From Thermoleophilaceae bacterium (GTDB taxonomy: Bacteria; Actinomycetota; Thermoleophilia; Solirubrobacterales; Thermoleophilaceae), in assembly GCA_030446485.1 (NCBI GenBank), contig JAUJNF010000002.1, forward strand, positions 62,001 through 126,000: 64,000 nt of DNA, read 5' to 3'. Positions 42,403 through 50,008 of the stretch are shown here, piece by piece. Position numbers and translations under genes: made by a program. Each line of letters opens with the position of its first letter. The first letter of the stretch is position 1. The notes under the pieces were generated by a model, which had not been told where the DNA came from, made no database searches, and saw only the letters and a list, made by a program, of their open reading frames with translations.

Positions 42403-43098
42403 TCAACCGCGCCCGGCGCCCGCCTCGCCGGCGCGCAGCGCGCTCTGCGCCCGCCGCCATCCGCTGATCTGCCCGTGATCACCCGAACGCAGCACGGTCG
42501 GAACCTCGTGGCCGCGCCAGTCCGCCGGCCGCGTGTAGTGCGGGTACTCGGGCGCGCCGTCCAGGGCCGCGCTGAAGGACTCCTCGACCACGCTCTCGGG
42601 GTGCCCGAGCGCGCCCGGGACCTTCCGCAGCACCGTGTCGCACAGCACCATGGCCGCCAGCTCACCACCCGACAGCACGTAGGGGCCGATCGAGATCACG
42701 TCGCTCGCCAGATGCTCATGCACGCGCTCGTCGAAGCCCTCGTACCGCCCGCAGAGGACGGCGAGATCGGGGCCCGCCGCCAGCTCGCCGGCCAACCCGT
42801 CGTCGAGCGGGCGGCCGCTCGCGGCGAGCGCCACAACCCGTCGCGGACGGGCCTCGACGTCAACCGGGTCATGCCCGTAGCGGGCCGCCAGCGCGGCCTC
42901 CACCACGTCGACGCGGATGATCATGCCCGCCCCCCCGCCGTAGGGCGTGTCGTCGACCTGTCCGGCGCCGAGGGGCGTGGTGGCCCGCAGGTCGATCGCG
43001 CGCAGCTCGTGTCCGAGGGCCTCCGCGTTGCGGACGTGACGCTGCTCGCGAAACCAGTCGAACCAGGCGGGGAACAGGGTGAAGACGTCGATGTTCAG
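42403..43098 (-). CDS. trmD: tRNA (guanine37-N1)-methyltransferase
   Basis: 231 aa from CTG 43098, which overlaps the rimM stop as CTGA. This start gives [12 protein letters not shown], the normal first residues of TrmD. The next upstream ATG/GTG/TTG in frame lies about 75 codons back, inside rimM, and would add an Arg-rich stretch unlike any TrmD. Later motifs are intact: [37 protein letters not shown]. It forms m1G37 in tRNAs reading CNN codons and prevents frameshifting. Placed between rimM and rplS as usual. Confidence 0.95.
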   Translation of the reverse strand: MNIDVFTLFPAWFDWFREQRHVRNAEALGHELRAIDLRATTPLGAGQVDDTPYGGGAGMIIRVDVVEAALAARYGHDPVDVEARPRRVVALAASGRPLDDGLAGELAAGPDLAVLCGRYEGFDERVHEHLASDVISIGPYVLSGGELAAMVLCDTVLRKVPGALGHPESVVEESFSAALDGAPEYPHYTRPADWRGHEVPTVLRSGDHGQISGWRRAQSALRAGEAGAGRG

Positions 43099-43604
43099 TT
43101 GGCGGGCTCCCCGGCCGGCGACGGCGGGTCGATCGCCAGGAACTCGAGGTCGACTTCGATGCGGCGCGAAGCGGGGTCTACGCTGCGGACGGCGTCCCGG
43201 ACGAAGGGCACGAGGGTCTCGGCCTCCCCCACCACGAGCAGGTCGCACGAAGGGGCGGCCACCACCCTCAGCACCTCCCCGAGTCCGTCGACGCGGCACC
43301 CGACGAGGTCGGCCGCCAGCCACTCGTCGCGGTCGAGAGTCGCCTGCTCCTCCTCGGCGAGCAAGTCCTCTCCCCTCAGCGCCTCGGCCGCATCCCGGTC
43401 GCCCACGCCACTCAGCCTCACGAGCGGCCGCGCCGGGGTGCCGGCCGAGCGCTCAACCTGCCTGCCGAGCCCGGCGACCGTGACCGTGGCGCCCACCTCG
43501 AGCGCCCTCAGGGGGCGCTCGAGGTAGAAGCTCCCCTCCACGCCGTGCGCCCGGCCGATGCGGCCGACGGCCACGAGGCGCCGCACGGGAGGGTCCTCCG
43601 TCAA
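43095..43604 (-). CDS. rimM: 16S rRNA processing factor RimM
   Basis: 169 aa, TTG start overlapping the khpA stop (TTGA). N-terminal VAVGRIGRAHGVEGSFYL is the RimM signature; the PRC-barrel half (about 95-160) carries LVGCRVDGLGEVLRVVAAPSCDLLVV. It assists 30S head assembly and binds S19. Neighbours khpA and trmD are in the same operon. Confidence 0.9.
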   Translation of the reverse strand: MTEDPPVRRLVAVGRIGRAHGVEGSFYLERPLRALEVGATVTVAGLGRQVERSAGTPARPLVRLSGVGDRDAAEALRGEDLLAEEEQATLDRDEWLAADLVGCRVDGLGEVLRVVAAPSCDLLVVGEAETLVPFVRDAVRSVDPASRRIEVDLEFLAIDPPSPAGEPAN

Positions 43605-43834
43605 TCGACGACGTCGACGAGCACCCGGCCGCCGCGCTTCACCGAGCAGGCCCGGATCACGACGCGGAGGGCGTTGATCGTGCGTCCGCCGCGGCCGATC
43701 ACCTTCCCAACGTCCTCGGCGGATACCTGCAACTCGAGCACGAGCGTCCCGTCGTCCTCCTCGAAGGAGTCGACGGCCACCGCGTCGGGGTGTTCGACCA
43801 GTGAGCGCACGAGGTACTCGAGCAGCTCCCTCAA
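43601..43834 (-). CDS. khpA: KH-domain RNA-binding protein KhpA-like
   Basis: 77 aa, TTG start. KH domain with GKVIGRGGRTINALRVVI at about residues 42-59 (GxxG loop). It is a small RNA-binding protein commonly located between rpsP and rimM in Actinomycetota and Firmicutes. Confidence 0.9.
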   Translation of the reverse strand: MRELLEYLVRSLVEHPDAVAVDSFEEDDGTLVLELQVSAEDVGKVIGRGGRTINALRVVIRACSVKRGGRVLVDVVD

Positions 43835-43842
43835 GCGGGCTC

Positions 43843-44361
43843 CTAGGTGCTGTCCGGTGACTCGGCGTCGCCCTCGGGCGGCGGCGGCTCCGGCTCGTCG
43901 GGCTGGGCTGTCTCGGTCTCGGACGCGTCTGGCGCCGCTACGGCTTCCCCGGCAGCGGGATCCGCTTCCGCGTCCGCCGTTGGGGGTGCCGTGCCTTCCT
44001 CGGGCGCCCCGGCGCCGGTGTCCCCGGCGGCCGGCTGCTCGCCGGCGCCAGGCTCGGCGTCCACGGGCGCGGTCGGCGTGTCACCGGACGCGCCGCTACC
44101 GGCCGCCCCCCCGCCGATCCCGCCGATGCCCTGCGTGCGCATGAGCTTCTTCACCGTGCTCGTCGGCTGCGCGCCGCGGTCCAGCCAGTGGATGAGCCGG
44201 TCGGCGTCGAGCACGATCTCCGATGGGTTGGTCTGGGCGTTGTAGCGCCCGACGGTCTCGATGATGCGGCCGTCCCGCGGCGACCGCTGGTCGGCGACGA
44301 CGACGCGCCATATGGGGTTCCTCCGGCCACCCACTCGGGTCAGCCTCACTCGTACCGACAA
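43843..44361 (-). CDS. rpsP: Ribosomal protein S16 with acidic C-terminal tail
   Basis: 172 aa, TTG start. The core (about 1-78) is normal bS16: VRVRLTRVGGRRNPIWRVVVADQRSPRDG, YNAQTNPS and RLIHWLDRGAQPTSTV. A tail of about 90 residues follows, rich in Ala, Pro, Gly, Asp and Glu. Bacterial S16 is usually about 80-100 aa, so the extension is large. The tail resembles that of L19 in the same operon and may be disordered. Confidence 0.9.
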   Translation of the reverse strand: MSVRVRLTRVGGRRNPIWRVVVADQRSPRDGRIIETVGRYNAQTNPSEIVLDADRLIHWLDRGAQPTSTVKKLMRTQGIGGIGGGAAGSGASGDTPTAPVDAEPGAGEQPAAGDTGAGAPEEGTAPPTADAEADPAAGEAVAAPDASETETAQPDEPEPPPPEGDAESPDST

Positions 44362-44451
44362 GTTCTCACCTTTCGCGGGGACGGCCGCCTACCTTATCGG
44401 CCCCCGGATCCGTCCACCGGCGGGGGCGGCGGCGGGGGCCGACGTGGGCCG

Positions 44452-45783
44452 TCAGCGCCCGCCGGCCATCTGCTGGAGCGACGGCATCTTGCCCTGCGAC
44501 AGCTGCCGCATCATCTTCTGCATCTGGCCGAACTGCTTCACGAGCTGGTTCACCGCCTGGACGCTGGTGCCCGAGCCGAGCGCGATCCGCCGGCGCCGCG
44601 AGCCGTTCAACAGTGCGGGGTTGGCCCGCTCCTCGGGCGTCATCGAGGTGATGATGGCCTGCACCCGATCGAGCTCGCGGTCGTCGATGTTCAGCTGCGA
44701 GAGCTGCTGACCGGCCAGGCCGGGGATCATCTTCAGCAGGCTGGTGAGCGGCCCCATCTTGCGCAGCTGCTCCATCTGATCGAGGAAGTCGTCGAAGCCG
44801 AACTGCTGCTTGCGGATCTTGCGCTCGAGCTCCGCGGCCTGCTTCTCGTCCATCTGGCGCTCGGCCTTCTCGACGAGCGTCATCACGTCGCCCATGCCGA
44901 GGATCCGCTGGGCCATGCGGTCGGGGTGGAAGCGCTCGAAGTCGGCGAGCTTTTCGCCGGTGGACGCGTACAGGATCGGCTTGCCGGTCACGGCCTTGAC
45001 CGACAGCGCGGCGCCGCCCCGGGCGTCGCCGTCGAGCTTCGAGAGGATCACCCCGTCGAAGCCGATGTCGCCGGAGAAGCGCTCGGCCACGTTCACGGCG
45101 TCCTGGCCGGTCATCGCGTCGACGACGAGCAGCACGTTGTGGGGCTTGGTGCGCTTCTTGACCCTGGCGAGCTCGCCCATCAGCTCGTCGTCCACGTGCA
45201 GGCGGCCCGCGGTGTCCACGATCAGCGCGTCGCGGCGGTCGGCCTTTGCCTGGCCGAGCGCCCACTCGGCGATGTCCACCGGGTCGCGCCCCGTGCCCTG
45301 CTCGTACACCGTCGCCCCGGCCTGCGCGCCAACCTTCACGAGCTGATCGACAGCCGCGGGCCGGTAGACGTCGCAGGCGGCGATGCCCACGTCCATGCCG
45401 TGCTCCTCGCGCAGGTGGCGCGCCAGCTTCCCGCAGGCGGTTGTCTTGCCCGAGCCCTGGAGTCCGGCCATGAGGATCACCGTGGGCGAGCCCTTGGCGA
45501 ACACGAGGTCGCGGCCCGCGCCGCCCATCAGCGTCGTCAGCTCCTCGCTGACCACCTTCACGACCTGCTGGCCCGGGTTGAGTGAGTCGAGCACCTGCTG
45601 GCCGAGGGCCCGCTCGCGCACCGCCGCGGTGAAGCGCTTGACGACCTGGAAGTTGACGTCGGCCTCGAGCAGCGCCAGGCGAATGGCGCGCATCGCCTTG
45701 GTCACGTCCTCCTCGGTGAGGCTGCCACGCGAGCGGACGTCCGCGAGCGCGCTCTGCAGGCGGTCGGAGAGGGTGTCGAGCAT
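44452..45783 (-). CDS. ffh: Signal recognition particle protein Ffh
   Basis: 443 aa, ATG start. N domain about 1-90, GTPase with GLQGSGKTTACGKLA, DVYRPAA, DTAGRLHVD, TGQDAVNVA and SKLDGDARGG, then an M domain (about 300-443) rich in Met and basic residues. It binds signal sequences and 4.5S RNA and delivers ribosomes to FtsY (48987). Head of a long minus-strand operon. Confidence 0.95.
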   Translation of the reverse strand: MLDTLSDRLQSALADVRSRGSLTEEDVTKAMRAIRLALLEADVNFQVVKRFTAAVRERALGQQVLDSLNPGQQVVKVVSEELTTLMGGAGRDLVFAKGSPTVILMAGLQGSGKTTACGKLARHLREEHGMDVGIAACDVYRPAAVDQLVKVGAQAGATVYEQGTGRDPVDIAEWALGQAKADRRDALIVDTAGRLHVDDELMGELARVKKRTKPHNVLLVVDAMTGQDAVNVAERFSGDIGFDGVILSKLDGDARGGAALSVKAVTGKPILYASTGEKLADFERFHPDRMAQRILGMGDVMTLVEKAERQMDEKQAAELERKIRKQQFGFDDFLDQMEQLRKMGPLTSLLKMIPGLAGQQLSQLNIDDRELDRVQAIITSMTPEERANPALLNGSRRRRIALGSGTSVQAVNQLVKQFGQMQKMMRQLSQGKMPSLQQMAGGR

Positions 45784-45849
45784 CGCCGCCTGAGGCTAGC
45801 GCCCGCCGCTGCCCCGGGGACCGGCGAACGCGGCGCCTGGGCCACTACG

Positions 45850-46275
45850 GTGACGGAGGTGGCGATCCTCGACACAGCGCGCCGCACGACCGTTCTGGCG
45901 CTCGCGGCCGCCTGCCTCGTCATCGGGGCGTGCGGTGGCGGCGCCGAGGACGAAGGGCCGGTCGAGCCGCCCGCGAACCCCGCCGAGGAGCGCGCCGTCA
46001 CCGCCGTGACCCGCGACTACATCCTGAACACCGATCCCAGGCGCTGCCAGGAGCTGGCCACCGCCTTCGGCATGCCCGGATGCCGCCGCTACGCCACCGG
46101 GAACGAGCTCGGCGACGTCGAGCTGCGCATCGACGAGATCGACCTGGCCCGAACCGACGCCACCGTGAGCTTCACCGCTCCGGGCCGAGGGCAGGGCTCG
46201 CTGCTGCTGCGCAAGCTCGAGGCCGGCTGGCGCGGAGAAGCGGTGGTCGGGCGCGACTACGTGCCCGCCGGGTAG
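45850..46275 (+). CDS. Small secreted lipoprotein, unknown function
   Basis: 141 aa, GTG start (a second GTG three codons in is possible). The hydrophobic N-terminus ends in VIGAC (lipobox, Cys about 28). The rest is a compact alpha/beta-looking domain with two further Cys near residue 65-75, possibly a disulfide, and it ends GWRGEAVVGRDYVPAG. Divergent from ffh across 66 bp. No family recognised. Confidence 0.6.
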   Translation: MTEVAILDTARRTTVLALAAACLVIGACGGGAEDEGPVEPPANPAEERAVTAVTRDYILNTDPRRCQELATAFGMPGCRRYATGNELGDVELRIDEIDLARTDATVSFTAPGRGQGSLLLRKLEAGWRGEAVVGRDYVPAG

Positions 46276-46281
46276 GGGGTC

Positions 46282-46428
46282 TTCTCGAAACGTTCGCCCG
46301 GAAAGGGCATGCGCCGGGCGCCGCCAGGCAAGGGTGCAGGAGCAGCCGATAGCAGCGCTATTGCGGGTCTCCGAGGACGCCGCATGGCGTGGACCGGCGC
46401 CGCCATAACGGGCGAAACGTTGAGAGAA
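46282..46428. repeat. 147-bp element with long inverted ends between convergent genes
   Basis: The ends form a paired stem: TTCTC with GAGAA, AACGTT with AACGTT, CGCCCG with CGGGCG, about 17-18 pairs with single-base bulges (46282-46300 with 46409-46428). About 108 nt of self-paired sequence lies between, including GCGCCGG/CCGGCGC, a 5-bp stem ATAGC/GCTAT and ACGCC/GGCGT. It fills the entire gap between the lipoprotein stop (46275) and the SPFH stop (46439). Either a small mobile element, a bidirectional terminator, or a structured RNA. Confidence 0.55.
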
Positions 46429-46438
46429 GGCCCACTGG

Positions 46439-47386
46439 CTACCGGTCCGCCGGCGAGCGGCCTCCGCCGTCCGCCGTGGGCGGGCGGACCTGTGCCGCCG
46501 CACCGTCGCCGTTCGCCTGCTCGGCGCCCGACACGAGCGACCCCAGGTTGCCGAGAGCCTGGGTGAACTCGCTGGGGATGATCCACACCTTGTTGGCGTT
46601 GCCCTGGGCGATCTGAGGCAGCATCTGCAGGTACTGGTAGGCGAGCAGCTTGGGATCGGCGTCGCCGCGGTGGATGGCGTCGAACACCGTCTCGATGGCC
46701 TTCGACTGGCCCTCGGCGTAGAGCACCTGCGACTCGCGCTGGCCCTCGGCGCGGAGGATGGCGCTCTGCTTCTCGCCCTCCGCGGTCAGGATCTGCGACT
46801 GCTTGACCCCCTCGGCGGTGAGGATGGCCGCGCGGCGGTCGCGCTCGGCGCGCATCTGCTTCTCCATCGCCTCCTTGATCGACCCCGGCGGGTCGATGGC
46901 CTTCAGCTCGACGCGGTTCACGCGGATGCCCCACTTGCCGGTGGCGTCGTCGAGCACCCCGCGCAGCTGGCCGCTGATCGAATCCCGCGAGGTGAGCGTG
47001 TCCTCGAGCATCATCCCGCCGATGACGTTTCGCATGGTGGTCACCGTGAGCTGCTCGACGGCGGCGATGTAGTTGGCGATCTCGTAGGTCGCGGCCTTCG
47101 GGTCGGTGACCTGGAAGTAGATCACCGAGTCGATGTTCACCACGAGGTTCTCCTCGGTGATCACCGGCTGGGGCGGGAAGGAGACGACCTGCTCGCGCAG
47201 GTCGATCAGTGGCCGCATCCGGTCGACGAAGGGCACGAGCAGGGCGAGGCCCGGAGAGAGGGTGCGGTTGTAGCGGCCAAGCCGCTCGACGATCCCGGCC
47301 CGGGCCTGGGGCACGATGCGCACGGCCCGGGCAAGCACGAACAGCACGACCACGGCGATGACGATGAGGACTATGAGGCCGGACAT
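46439..47386 (-). CDS. SPFH/stomatin-like membrane protein
   Basis: 315 aa, ATG start. N-terminal membrane anchor (about 4-22), then an SPFH domain (VPQARAGIVERLGRYNRTLSPGLALLVPFVDRM to about 190) and a coiled-coil (about 190-250) with repeated KQSAILRAEGQRESQ-like heptads. C-terminus disordered. It scaffolds membrane microdomains. The neighbouring nfeD-like gene is the expected partner. Confidence 0.9.
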   Translation of the reverse strand: MSGLIVLIVIAVVVLFVLARAVRIVPQARAGIVERLGRYNRTLSPGLALLVPFVDRMRPLIDLREQVVSFPPQPVITEENLVVNIDSVIYFQVTDPKAATYEIANYIAAVEQLTVTTMRNVIGGMMLEDTLTSRDSISGQLRGVLDDATGKWGIRVNRVELKAIDPPGSIKEAMEKQMRAERDRRAAILTAEGVKQSQILTAEGEKQSAILRAEGQRESQVLYAEGQSKAIETVFDAIHRGDADPKLLAYQYLQMLPQIAQGNANKVWIIPSEFTQALGNLGSLVSGAEQANGDGAAAQVRPPTADGGGRSPADR

Positions 47387-47404
47387 GTCAGAAATCTCCT
47401 CGGT

Positions 47405-47830
47405 TCAGGGGGACACGAGCGCCGTGGCGCCCTCGATCTTGAGCACTTCCACGCGCTGCCCCTCCTCGAGGACCGTGTCCTCGTCGAAGGGGCGGGCGGT
47501 CCACACCTCGCCGCCGATCCTCACCTGGCCGCCGCCGGGGTGCACGCGTTCGAGCACCACGGCCGGGGCGCCCACGAGGGCCTCGGTGCCCGTGCGGATC
47601 CGGGGTGGCGTGCGCAGGTGACGCTGCGCGATCGGGCGGATAAAGACAAGGGAGGCGATCGAGGCCAGGGAGAAGGCCGCCACCTGCAGCTCCGCGGAAA
47701 CGCCGCCCAGGGCGACCACCGCCGTGAGCGCGGCGGCGATGGCGATCGGGGCCAGGAAGAAGCCGAGCGTGACCACCTCGCCGGCGGCGAGGGCCGCCGC
47801 CAACAACACCCAGATCAGCCAGTCGGCCAC
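47405..47830 (-). CDS. nfeD: NfeD-like membrane protein
   Basis: 141 aa, ATG start. Three to four hydrophobic segments (about 4-75), then a beta-barrel OB-type C-terminal domain (about 80-141: GTEALVGAPAVVLERVHPGG). NfeD-type proteins accompany SPFH proteins; here the pair is separated by 18 bases. Confidence 0.85.
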   Translation of the reverse strand: MADWLIWVLLAAALAAGEVVTLGFFLAPIAIAAALTAVVALGGVSAELQVAAFSLASIASLVFIRPIAQRHLRTPPRIRTGTEALVGAPAVVLERVHPGGGQVRIGGEVWTARPFDEDTVLEEGQRVEVLKIEGATALVSP

Positions 47831-47857
47831 AAGGGGCCAATCGTACCCCCTCGGCGG

Positions 47858-48994
47858 CTATCCCACCGCCTCGTCGAGCGCCCGCGCAACGTCGGTGAGC
47901 AGGTCGTCCGCGTCCTCGCACCCGACGCTCAGGCGGATCAGGCCCTCCGGCACGGCGTCCGAGCCCCAGCGCGCCCGCCGCTCGGCGGTCGAGTGCACCC
48001 CGCCGAAGCTCGTGGCCTCGGCGATCAGCTCGCAGGCCGCGAGGAAGCGCTCGGCGCGCTCGCGACCGGCGAGGGTGAAGGTGAGCACGGGTCCGAAGCG
48101 GCTCATCTGGCGGGAGGCGAGCGCGTGGGCGGGATCGGAGGGCAGCCCCGGGTAGCGCACGGCCTCGACGTCCGGGCGCTCGGCGAGTGCTCGAGCCAAT
48201 GCGCCCGCGGTTTCGCACTGGCGCTCCAGCCGCACCGCGAGGGTCGCGAGCGAGCGGTGCGCGAGCCACGCCTCGAACGGGCCGGCCAGCGCTCCGGTGA
48301 GCGTGCGGAAGCTCCGCAGGGCCTCGGCCCGGGCCGGGTCGCGCACGGCCACGTGGCCCATCAGCAGGTCGCTGTGGCCGCTCATCGCCTTGGTGTCGGC
48401 GGCCATCGAGTAGTCCGCGCCGAGGGTCAGCGGAAGCTGCCCGAGCGGCGTGGCGAGCGTGTTGTCGACCGCCACCAGCCCGCCGGCCGCGTGGACGGCC
48501 TGACAGAGCCCGGCCACGTCGCATACGTCGAGGCCCGGGTTCGACGGCGTCTCGAGCCACACGAGGGTCGCGCCCTCGATCGCCTCGCGCCAGCCGGGCC
48601 CGGGGGTGGGCACCTCGCGAACCTCCACGCCGCGCTCGCCCAGGTGCTCGTTGGCGAGCTTGCGCACCGTGAAGTAGCCGTCGGAGGGAACCACGAGCAC
48701 GTCACCCGGGCGCAGGAGGGGCATCATCACCGCCGCGACAGCCGCCTGGCCGGAGGCGAACACCACCGCCTCCCCACCCTCCAGCGCGCCGATGGCCTGC
48801 TCGTACGCCGTCCAGGTCGGGTTGCCGTAGCGCCCGTACACGTAGTCGGAGTTCGCCGGGTCGCCGCTCAGGTGGAAGGGCGCCGCGAAGGTGGGCCCGG
48901 GAAGGAAGGGCCGGCCGTCGGCCGCCGCCGGGAGGCCGGCGTGCACCGCCCGCGTGGCGTCCCGCAGCGGCCGGCCTGCGGGCGGCTCAGCCAT
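47858..48994 (-). CDS. Cystathionine gamma-lyase/synthase-family PLP enzyme
   Basis: 378 aa from ATG 48994, which overlaps the end of ftsY by 8 nt. PLP fold I of the Cys/Met metabolism type: YGRYGNPTWTAYEQAIGALEGGEA (N-terminal signature), VVFASGQAAVAA, LVWLETPSNPGLDV, VAVDNTLATP, and AADTKAMSGHSDLLMG with the Schiff-base Lys. It likely makes or breaks cystathionine-type thioethers in Met/Cys metabolism; reaction type cannot be told by sequence alone. Confidence 0.85.
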   Translation of the reverse strand: MAEPPAGRPLRDATRAVHAGLPAAADGRPFLPGPTFAAPFHLSGDPANSDYVYGRYGNPTWTAYEQAIGALEGGEAVVFASGQAAVAAVMMPLLRPGDVLVVPSDGYFTVRKLANEHLGERGVEVREVPTPGPGWREAIEGATLVWLETPSNPGLDVCDVAGLCQAVHAAGGLVAVDNTLATPLGQLPLTLGADYSMAADTKAMSGHSDLLMGHVAVRDPARAEALRSFRTLTGALAGPFEAWLAHRSLATLAVRLERQCETAGALARALAERPDVEAVRYPGLPSDPAHALASRQMSRFGPVLTFTLAGRERAERFLAACELIAEATSFGGVHSTAERRARWGSDAVPEGLIRLSVGCEDADDLLTDVARALDEAVG

Positions 48995-49985
48995 CACCGG
49001 GATCGAGCAGCGCTCGCGCGAAGTCCTGGGCGTCGAAGGGGCGGAGGTCCTCGAGCGCCTCCCCGATGCCAATCAGCTTCACCGGCACGCCCAGCTCCTG
49101 GGCGATCGCGAGCGCGATGCCGCCCTTTGCCGTGCCGTCGAGCTTGGTGAGCACGATGCCGGTAACGTCGATCGCCTCGCGGAAGAGCATCGCCTGCCGC
49201 AGTCCGTTCTGGCCGGTGGTGGCGTCGATGGTGAGCAGGATTTCATGCGGCGCGTCGGGCAGCCGCTTGGCGATCACGCGCCTCACCTTGGTCAGCTCGT
49301 TCATCAGGTGCTGCTGGGTGTGGAGCCGACCCGCGGTATCGCAGATCACCACGTCGTGGCCGCGCGCCCGGGCGGCCTCCACGGCGTCGTAGGCCACGGC
49401 GCCCGGGTCCGAGCCCGGCGCGGCCCGGATCACCTCGCACCCCGCGCGGTCGCCCCACTCGACGAGCTGCTCGACGGCCGCGGCGCGGAACGTGTCGCCG
49501 GCGGCCAGCAGCACCGACTTGCCGAGCTCGCGCTGGAGGTGCCAGGCCATCTTGCCGATCGTCGTGGTCTTGCCCGTTCCGTTCACGCCCACCATGAGGA
49601 TCACCGTGGGCGAGGGCGTCAGGTCGATGCGGTCGTCCCCGGTCCCGGCGGCGTCGGCCAGCAGATCCTGCAGCCGCCGGGTGAGGTCCTCACCGCCCGC
49701 GAGGTCGCCGGAGGCGGCCTCGGCCTCCAGCCGCTCGACGATGCGAGCGGTGGTGGCCGCCCCGACGTCCGCGTAGATGAGGGTCTCCTCGAGCCGCTCC
49801 CAGGCCTCGTCGTCGAGGTTCTGGAACATCGTGGCCTGCAGCTCCGCGCCGAGCGCCTGGCGCGACTTCGACAGGTTCTCCCGCAGGCGACGGAAGAAGC
49901 CACGCTGCTCCTCCGGCGGCTCCTCCTCCGCGGCGCCCGCGCCGTCGTGACCGGTGATGAAGAGCTCCCGCCAGGTCCGCGCCAT
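48987..49985 (-). CDS. ftsY: SRP receptor FtsY
   Basis: 332 aa, ATG start. An acidic N-terminal segment of only about 25 residues (short compared with long A domains), NG domains with [38 protein letters not shown] and [10 protein letters not shown]. It docks SRP-ribosome complexes at the membrane. Next to smc, with which it is often paired. Confidence 0.95.
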   Translation of the reverse strand: MARTWRELFITGHDGAGAAEEEPPEEQRGFFRRLRENLSKSRQALGAELQATMFQNLDDEAWERLEETLIYADVGAATTARIVERLEAEAASGDLAGGEDLTRRLQDLLADAAGTGDDRIDLTPSPTVILMVGVNGTGKTTTIGKMAWHLQRELGKSVLLAAGDTFRAAAVEQLVEWGDRAGCEVIRAAPGSDPGAVAYDAVEAARARGHDVVICDTAGRLHTQQHLMNELTKVRRVIAKRLPDAPHEILLTIDATTGQNGLRQAMLFREAIDVTGIVLTKLDGTAKGGIALAIAQELGVPVKLIGIGEALEDLRPFDAQDFARALLDPGDG

Positions 49986-50008
49986 CGCGGCGGGAGGATA
50001 GGGAGCGG

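Noticed and set aside
42403..43323. Longer trmD start at 43323
   Set aside because: Adds an about 75-residue Arg/Gly-rich stretch read from the rimM gene; not compatible with TrmD structure.
46325..46350. Stretch resembling the SRP RNA core (CCAGG...AGCAGCC) within the 147-bp element
   Set aside because: The GNRA-type tetraloop and 10-nt spacing of the real SRP RNA core are missing, so I did not call 4.5S RNA.
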